A stretch of 64,000 nucleotides of DNA from Paraburkholderia caledonica NBRC 102488 (lineage in GTDB: Bacteria > Pseudomonadota > Gammaproteobacteria > Burkholderiales > Burkholderiaceae), in contig NZ_BAYE01000004.1 of assembly GCF_000685095.1 (NCBI RefSeq), positions 124,001 to 188,000 on the forward strand. Direction: 5' to 3'. Made by a program: the position numbers and the translations under genes. The notes below the pieces were generated by a model. That model was not told the origin of the DNA. It worked only from the letters and a program-made list of their open reading frames with translations, and ran no database searches. Of the stretch, positions 58,860 through 64,000 are shown one piece after another (the stretch's first letter is position 1; each line of letters begins with the position of its first letter).

Positions 58860-59047
58860 CGTTTGCTGAAGCGCGCCGGAGAGATCGCGGTAGCACCTTG
58901 CACCTCTCTGTCCAAAGCTCGGAAAGCAGGACCTTTCCCGGCCAGCGCCGCCACCGCATCGTCGCTCCCAACGCCGCAACCCAATTGGCTCGCACAAAAA
59001 TTCCACATGCATAACGAATTATTGCGAACAATTATCATCCGTGTAAT

Positions 59048-59070
59048 GATACTGATTCTCATTTGAGAAT
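59048..59070 (+). promoter_or_regulatory. Probable Fur box upstream of the TonB receptor gene
   Basis: GATACTGATTCTCATTTGA (59048-59066) matches the 19-base Fur consensus at 13 positions. It overlaps a perfect inverted repeat ATTCTCA-TT-TGAGAAT (59055-59070). It lies 107 bases before the receptor ATG. The rest of the 58860-59176 gap has no ORF. Confidence 0.65.
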
Positions 59071-59176
59071 AAGACGATGGGTCCATCACGTTCTGGGGCA
59101 GGCAGCCGCCTGGCGGTGCCGCACGGGCGCTGGCATCCGTCGAGTCAGAAAAATAGCGACAACGACAGGGTTATCG

Positions 59177-61390
59177 ATGTTCCGAAACACGCCTCTCGCG
59201 GCGGCCGTTCTGGTCGCGTTCGCGACGCCGCTCTACGCTCAATCGACCGCAACGCCCGCGAGCGGCGCCCAACCCGGGTCGCCCGCCTCCGCGTCGAGCG
59301 CAAGCGCGGAAAGCGCCACATTGCCCACCGTCAAAGTAACGGGCCAAAACAATGGGTCCGCGGACTTCGCGGCTGACGTCTCCAGCGTCGGCGCAAAAGT
59401 GCCGACCGCGCTGCGCGACATTCCGCAAGCCGTGGTAGTGGTGCCGAAGGCCGTGCTGCAATCGCAGGCAGCTAGTTCGTTCACCGACGCGCTACGCAAC
59501 GTGCCGGGCATCACGATCGGTGCCGCTGAAGGCGGGCAGATCGGCAACAACATCAACCTGCGCGGCTTTTCGGCTCGCACCGACATCTACCTCGACGGCT
59601 TCCGCGATCGTGGCCAGTACTATCGCGACACGTTCAACCTCGAATCGATCGACGTGCTGTACGGCCCGTCGTCCTTGTACTTCGGGCGAGGCTCCACGGG
59701 CGGCGTCATCAATCAGGTCAGCAAGCAACCGACGCTCAAACCCCGCGCCGATGTGTCCCTGCAGGCCGGCACACACGACCGCTACCGCACGACGGTCGAC
59801 CTGGACACGCCGATCACCTCGACGTCCGCTTTCCGGATCAACGCGTTCGGCCAAAGCCTGGGCTCGTCGCGCGACGTGATGAAGAGCAAGGACTACGGCG
59901 TCGCACCCGAAGTGAAATTCGGCATCGGCACGCCGACGGAAATCACGCTGTCCGCGCTGATCCAGCACAACCGGGATCAGCCCGACTACGGCATCCCGGC
60001 GCTCAACGGTCATCCCGCGCCGGTGAATCGCGGCACCTTCTACGGCTTCACCGACGATCGCACGATCCAGGACGTGCAGACGCTGAACGCCCGCATCGAA
60101 CACCGCTTCAACGACAACCTCAAGCTGCGCAACCAGACACAGTTCAGTCACTACAGCACGGAAGCGCGCGCGACGAACGCGGCGTCGGTGCTGACAGGTC
60201 CGCTGCCCACCTCGACGGCGTTGACCAACGGCAACTACACGACGATCGATCCGTCGCGGCTGTTCGTGAAGCTGCAGGGCAAGGACCGCAACATCAACGA
60301 CCACTCGGTCTACAACTCGACCGACGTCGAGGCCAAGTTCAACACCGGCTTCATCAAGCACGATGTCGTCGCGGGCGTCGATCTGAGCCACGAGACGTAC
60401 AGTAACCAGAGTTTCGCCACCACCGCGCCGGGCCTGCCGTCGAACACGATCGCTATCGTGCCGCTCGTCGATCCGACTTATACGACGCGCCCGTCGAACG
60501 CAAAAACCGTCGCGACAAACCTCGCGGAGTCGAGCGCGAACAGCGTCGGCATCTACGCGAACGACACGGTGTCCATCGGCGAACATTGGAAGATCGTGGG
60601 CGGCCTTCGCTGGGACCGCTACGAAGCGTCGATTCACAACTCGATCAATGCGCCTTCGTACGCCACGCAAACAAACTACTTCACGAGCGTTCGCGGCGGC
60701 GTGATCTGGCAGCCGGCCGACTGGCAGTCCTACTACGTGTCGTACGGTACGTCGTTTAATCCGTCGCTCGAAGCGCTCACACTCACGAACAACACGCAGA
60801 GCCTGCCGCCCGAGCACAACAAGTCGTATGAGGTCGGCGCGAAGTGGGATCTGCTGGGCGGCGGCCTGTCCGTCACCCAATCGCTCTTCAACATCGAGAA
60901 GACGAACGCGCGCACGCTGAATGCCGACGGCAGTTACACGCTCGACGGCGACGTCCGAGTGCGTGGCTATCAGCTTGGCCTCGCGGGCCACATCACCGAC
61001 AAGTGGCAAGTGTTCGGCGGTTACACGTACATGGACGCGACGATCCTGAAGGCGCTAGACGGCACGACCGGCAACACGCCAGCGAACACGCCGCGCAACA
61101 TGCTGACGTTGTGGACGACGTATGCATTCACTCCGCATTGGGAAATCGGCGGCGGCCCGATCTACACATCGTCGCGTTATGCCGCGAACAACAACTTCGT
61201 GAAGGTCGGCGGCTACACGCGTTGGGATGCAATGGCCGCGTATCACGCGAAAAAGTACGACGTCCAGTTCAACGTGCTGAATCTCACGGACAAGAACTAC
61301 TACGACGCGCTGATTCCGTCGGACGGCGGACGCGCGGTGCCAGGCAACGGCCGCACGTTCCTCGCGACGTTAAACTACCGGTTCTTCTGA
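59177..61390 (+). CDS. TonB-dependent siderophore receptor (Fiu-like)
   Basis: A 737-residue outer-membrane receptor that takes up ferric siderophores with energy from TonB. It has a signal peptide (1-21, ending PLYA-QS), a low-complexity Ala/Ser linker, a TonB-box-like LPTVKVTGQ near residue 50, the plug domain ([29 protein letters not shown]), and a beta barrel ending with Phe (ATLNYRFF). The downstream piuC and upstream Fur box point to a catecholate siderophore, as in Fiu/PiuA-PiuC pairs. No tonB-exbBD genes are nearby. Confidence 0.9.
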   Translation: MFRNTPLAAAVLVAFATPLYAQSTATPASGAQPGSPASASSASAESATLPTVKVTGQNNGSADFAADVSSVGAKVPTALRDIPQAVVVVPKAVLQSQAASSFTDALRNVPGITIGAAEGGQIGNNINLRGFSARTDIYLDGFRDRGQYYRDTFNLESIDVLYGPSSLYFGRGSTGGVINQVSKQPTLKPRADVSLQAGTHDRYRTTVDLDTPITSTSAFRINAFGQSLGSSRDVMKSKDYGVAPEVKFGIGTPTEITLSALIQHNRDQPDYGIPALNGHPAPVNRGTFYGFTDDRTIQDVQTLNARIEHRFNDNLKLRNQTQFSHYSTEARATNAASVLTGPLPTSTALTNGNYTTIDPSRLFVKLQGKDRNINDHSVYNSTDVEAKFNTGFIKHDVVAGVDLSHETYSNQSFATTAPGLPSNTIAIVPLVDPTYTTRPSNAKTVATNLAESSANSVGIYANDTVSIGEHWKIVGGLRWDRYEASIHNSINAPSYATQTNYFTSVRGGVIWQPADWQSYYVSYGTSFNPSLEALTLTNNTQSLPPEHNKSYEVGAKWDLLGGGLSVTQSLFNIEKTNARTLNADGSYTLDGDVRVRGYQLGLAGHITDKWQVFGGYTYMDATILKALDGTTGNTPANTPRNMLTLWTTYAFTPHWEIGGGPIYTSSRYAANNNFVKVGGYTRWDAMAAYHAKKYDVQFNVLNLTDKNYYDALIPSDGGRAVPGNGRTFLATLNYRFF

Positions 61391-61421
61391 TCGCCGGAAC
61401 GAGCGACCAACGTCACTCACG

Positions 61422-61464
61422 CCGCGCGCTGTCCCGCTCCGTCAGGCAGCGGGACAGCGCGCGG
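61422..61464. repeat. 16-bp perfect hairpin between the receptor gene and piuC
   Basis: CCGCGCGCTGTCCCGC (61422-61437) and GCGGGACAGCGCGCGG (61449-61464) pair without mismatch around an 11-base loop. Only a short TTT follows. It could end most receptor transcripts or protect the upstream mRNA; piuC starts 20 bases later. Confidence 0.7.
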
Positions 61465-61484
61465 TTTCGCAGGAAAGTCCAACC

Positions 61485-62171
61485 ATGATTGTCTCGATAC
61501 CTGACGTATTCAGCCCCGCCGACGCCGCCGCGATGCGCGCGCATCTCGAAGCGTCGACGGACGCGTGGGTGGACGGCCGCGCGACGGCCGGCTATCAGGG
61601 CGCGCCAGTCAAGCGTAACCAGCAGATCGCGGAATGCTCGCCGATTGCGCTGGAAATGGGCGACCGGATCATCGCGGCGCTCGAGCGGCATCCGCTCTTC
61701 ATCAGCGCGGTGCTGCCGAACAAGGTCTATCCGCCGCTGTTCAACCGCTATGAAGGCGGTATGCATTTCGGCAGCCATGTGGACGGCGCCATTCGTCTCG
61801 TGCCCGGCAGCGGCGCGCGCGTACGCACGGACGTCTCGGTCACGCTCTTCCTCACGCCTCCGGACGAATACGACGGCGGCGAACTGCTGATCGAAGACAC
61901 CTTTGGCGTACAGGAAGTGAAGTTGCCCGCCGGTCATGCGATCGTCTATCCCGGCACCAGTCTGCACCAGGTGCGGCCCGTCACGCGCGGCGCGCGCGTG
62001 TCGAGCTTCTTCTGGGCGCAAAGCCTCGTGCGCGACGATACGCAGCGCGCGATGCTGTTCGACATGGACGGCGCGATCCAGCGTCTGAACGCGTCGAACG
62101 CGGATGATGCCGCGCGTCGCACGCTAGTCGGGTGTTATCACAACCTGCTGCGCATGTGGAGCGATACGTAA
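61485..62171 (+). CDS. piuC: Fe(II)/2-oxoglutarate-dependent dioxygenase, PiuC family
   Basis: A 228-residue PKHD-type hydroxylase of the PiuC/YbiX family. Iron ligands His98 and Asp100 (FGSHVDG) and His161 (SLHQVRPV), with Arg171 for 2-oxoglutarate, are visible. Members are encoded with siderophore receptors and are iron-regulated; their substrate is not established. AGGAAAG precedes the ATG at 61485. Second gene of the receptor locus, after the hairpin. Confidence 0.9.
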   Translation: MIVSIPDVFSPADAAAMRAHLEASTDAWVDGRATAGYQGAPVKRNQQIAECSPIALEMGDRIIAALERHPLFISAVLPNKVYPPLFNRYEGGMHFGSHVDGAIRLVPGSGARVRTDVSVTLFLTPPDEYDGGELLIEDTFGVQEVKLPAGHAIVYPGTSLHQVRPVTRGARVSSFFWAQSLVRDDTQRAMLFDMDGAIQRLNASNADDAARRTLVGCYHNLLRMWSDT

Positions 62172-62457
62172 ATTCGGGTTAAACGGCGTATTTGCCCTGC
62201 AAGCTGGCTAGAGCGGCGCGCATTTTTGTCCTACGCTTTAAGCGCGACGCGTAGCGCATCGGTTATTTCGGCTTCGCAGCATCCAGCGAAAAATTCTGCA
62301 TTCGCTGCGCTCGCATGGTCCTCCCGCGCAAATAGAGTCCAACCGGCAGGAGGCAGATGTGAGACAAGCAATTGCCTGATGGAACGGTCAGGCAGCCCGG
62401 GGACCGCCTCCTCGACGAGCGGCATCGGTGCCCGGCGCACCCTCATGGAGGATGACG
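62172..62457. other. Gap between piuC and the peroxiredoxin gene
   Basis: Probably holds the peroxiredoxin promoter, but no consensus is evident. A minus-strand open frame of 71 codons (62231-62446) is the only candidate gene; its third-base composition is less GC-rich than true genes here and I do not recognise it. Confidence 0.35.
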
Positions 62458-63111
62458 ATGTCGATTCGACTTGGAGAAGAAGCCCCCGATTTCACTGCCG
62501 AAACCACCGAAGGCACGATTCATTTCCACGAATGGATCGGCGACCATTGGGTGATTCTGTTTTCGCATCCCAAGGATTTCACGCCGGTATGCACCACTGA
62601 GCTTGGCTATATGGCCGGCCTCAAACCCGAATTCGACAAGCGCAATACGAAGATCATCGGTCTGAGCGTCGACCCGGTCAGCGATCACCAGAACTGGGTG
62701 AAGGACATCGAAGAGACGCAGGGCCACGCGGTCAACTACCCGCTGATCGGCGATGCGGACCTGAACGTCGCGAAGCTCTACGACATGATCCACCCGAACG
62801 CGAGCGGCGGCACGCGCACCGCAGCCGACAACGCAACGGTACGCTCGGTGTTCATCATCGGACCGGACAAGAAGGTCAAGGCGATGCTGGTGTATCCAAT
62901 GAGCGCAGGGCGCAACTTCGACGAAGTGCTGCGTCTGCTCGATTCGCTGCAGCTGAACGCAAAGCATACGGTGGCGACGCCCGTGAACTGGAAACCCGGA
63001 GACGATGTGATCATTCCGACATCCGTCTCGAACGATGACGCAATGAAGAAGTACCCCGAAGGATTCAAGACCGTGAAGCCTTATCTGCGGTTCGTCACAC
63101 AGCCGCAGTAA
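62458..63111 (+). CDS. 1-Cys peroxiredoxin (Prx6 type)
   Basis: Thiol peroxidase that reduces hydrogen peroxide and alkyl hydroperoxides. The 217-residue protein has the Prx6 pattern FSHPKDFTPVCTTEL with peroxidatic Cys45, and no other cysteine, so it needs an external reductant. The C-terminal extension with WKPGDDVIIP is typical. GGAGGATG precedes the ATG at 62458. A terminator follows. Confidence 0.93.
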   Translation: MSIRLGEEAPDFTAETTEGTIHFHEWIGDHWVILFSHPKDFTPVCTTELGYMAGLKPEFDKRNTKIIGLSVDPVSDHQNWVKDIEETQGHAVNYPLIGDADLNVAKLYDMIHPNASGGTRTAADNATVRSVFIIGPDKKVKAMLVYPMSAGRNFDEVLRLLDSLQLNAKHTVATPVNWKPGDDVIIPTSVSNDDAMKKYPEGFKTVKPYLRFVTQPQ

Positions 63112-63127
63112 TTTTGCCGTGCAATGA

Positions 63128-63158
63128 ACCGGGCGCATTGCATGCGCCCGGTCTTTTT
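63128..63158 (+). terminator. Peroxiredoxin gene terminator
   Basis: An 11-bp perfect stem ACCGGGCGCAT / ATGCGCCCGGT (63128-63138 with 63142-63152) with a 3-base loop, followed by CTTTTT. It separates the gene from the metallo-hydrolase. Confidence 0.92.
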
Positions 63159-63185
63159 CGAAGATGCGGGCCACGGAGCAAAATC

Positions 63186-64000
63186 GTGTTGATCTTCCGG
63201 CAGCTATTCGACCAGCAATCGTCGACGTACACCTATCTTCTTGCCGACAGCGCAACGCGCGAGGCCATCCTCATCGATCCGGTTTTCGAGCAGGTGCGCC
63301 GCGATGCCGCGCTTATCGAGGAACTCGGGTTGCGTCTGCTGTACACGATCGACACGCACGTGCATGCCGATCACGTGACGGGCGCGTGGCTGCTCAAACG
63401 GCGCGCAGGTAGCCAGATTGCGATATCGGCTGCGAGCGGCGCGCAAGGCGCCGACCGCTATCTGAACCATGGCGAGCAATGCATGTTCGGCTCGCGCCAT
63501 CTGGAAGTTCGCGCAACGCCCGGTCACACAAATGGCTGCATCAGCCTCGCGCTCGACGACGGCAGCATGATGTTCACTGGCGATTGCCTTTTGATAAGGG
63601 GCACGGGCCGCACCGATTTCCAGCACGGCGACGCACACTCAATGTTCCGCTCAGTCCAGAACCAGATATTCATTCAGCCGGACACGTGCCTGCTTTACCC
63701 TGCCCACGACTATCGCGGCTTAACGGTCACGAGTGTCGGCGAAGAGCGGCGATTCAATCCGCGCCTCGGCGGTGAGCTATGCGAAGACGATTTTGTCGGG
63801 TACGTGACGAACCTGCGTCTGCCGCATCCGAAGCAGATCGACATCGCGGTACCCGCAAACCTCAAATGCGGCGTCGCTACGAACGACCCGACGCAGACCG
63901 CCGAACCGGAGTGGGCGCCGCTCGCCTACACCTTTGCGGGCATCTGGGAAATCAGTCCGCAATGGCTCGAGGACAACCTCCGCTCTGTGCAGATCGTCGA
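63186..64000 (+). CDS. MBL-fold metallo-hydrolase (persulfide dioxygenase-like), 3' end cut by window
   Basis: At least 271 residues with no stop before the window edge. It starts at a GTG (VLIFRQLFDQQSSTYTYLLA) with GGAG seven bases upstream. Metal motif THVHADH (about 57-63), PGHTNGC, GDCL and PAHDYRG match the ETHE1-like sulfur dioxygenase group. After about residue 245 the sequence (GIWEISPQWLEDNL) looks like the start of a rhodanese domain, so the full protein may be an MBL-rhodanese fusion. That role, in persulfide or sulfide detoxification, is inference. It lies 75 bases after the peroxiredoxin stop, beyond its terminator. Confidence 0.82.
   Translation, partial: MLIFRQLFDQQSSTYTYLLADSATREAILIDPVFEQVRRDAALIEELGLRLLYTIDTHVHADHVTGAWLLKRRAGSQIAISAASGAQGADRYLNHGEQCMFGSRHLEVRATPGHTNGCISLALDDGSMMFTGDCLLIRGTGRTDFQHGDAHSMFRSVQNQIFIQPDTCLLYPAHDYRGLTVTSVGEERRFNPRLGGELCEDDFVGYVTNLRLPHPKQIDIAVPANLKCGVATNDPTQTAEPEWAPLAYTFAGIWEISPQWLEDNLRSVQIV

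Noticed and set aside
59492..61009. 505-codon open frame on the minus strand opposite the TonB receptor gene
   Set aside because: Arg/Val/Ala-rich shadow of a well-supported gene.
62231..62446. 71-codon minus-strand frame between piuC and the peroxiredoxin gene
   Set aside because: No recognised family, no clear ribosome binding site, and third-base GC lower than true genes here; kept only as a note.

Overview
The window is a gene-dense chromosomal core region of a high-GC betaproteobacterium. Protein sequences and gene neighbourhoods (metK/lpxL/dapF/DUF484/xerC, hslVU beside a RegA/RegB pair, metXW, mreBCD-mrdA-rodA, queCED, def-fmt-rsmB-ntrYX) point to Burkholderiaceae, most likely Paraburkholderia or a close relative. 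This assignment is by recognition, not by database search. I see no prophage, insertion sequence, transposase, integron or CRISPR array.

Layout. 1-9 kb: metK (minus) with a long structured leader, divergent from lpxL, dapF, a DUF484 gene, xerC, an RlmI-type methyltransferase, a His-rich COG0523/CobW GTPase and a dksA whose zinc-finger cysteines are mostly missing. 9-13 kb: hslVU, convergent with a RegB/RegA-type redox two-component system. 13-22 kb: a TPR-glycosyltransferase protein, a small Cys-rich CWC gene, argB, a HAD nucleotidase overlapping slmA, then metX-metW behind a recognisable SAM-II riboswitch, an AmpG-like permease and an M48 peptidase. 22-28 kb (minus): xthA, ppk2 and gatB-gatA-gatC. 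28-35 kb: the rod-shape cluster mreB-mreC-mreD-mrdA-rodA. 35-39 kb (minus): a Sel1 protein, an HpcH/HpaI aldolase, queD-queE-queC and tRNA-Phe. 39-47.5 kb (minus): def, fmt, a LysE exporter, htpX, rsmB, a DUF4390 gene and an NtrY/NtrX-like pair. 47.7-52.4 kb: dprA, a thioredoxin-like gene and topB. 52.5-58.5 kb: a LysR regulator, pckG, a D-2-hydroxyacid dehydrogenase, a patatin and a hotdog thioesterase. 58.7-64 kb: tRNA-Lys(CUU), a Fur-boxed TonB receptor with piuC, a 1-Cys peroxiredoxin and a metallo-beta-lactamase gene cut by the window edge.

How the parts fit. Most genes are housekeeping: S-adenosylmethionine and methionine supply (metK, metX, metW), envelope and cell shape (lpxL, dapF, mre/mrd, ampG), protein maturation and quality control (def, fmt, gatCAB, hslVU, htpX), RNA modification (que genes, rsmB, rlmI), and DNA maintenance (xerC, slmA, topB, xthA, dprA). 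The most interesting signals are in RNA leaders. The metX leader carries a SAM-II aptamer whose pseudoknot strand can re-pair with two downstream copies of AGCCGC, giving a plausible switch for a distal ribosome binding site. The metK leader holds an apparently different element in which a hairpin loop is complementary to the metK Shine-Dalgarno. Both genes sit at SAM-controlled steps, so two structurally different leaders may sense the same pool. Other points are the zinc-ligand-poor DksA beside a zinc-type GTPase, a minus-oriented terminator between those two plus-strand genes, and an NtrX-like regulator that has lost its AAA+ domain.
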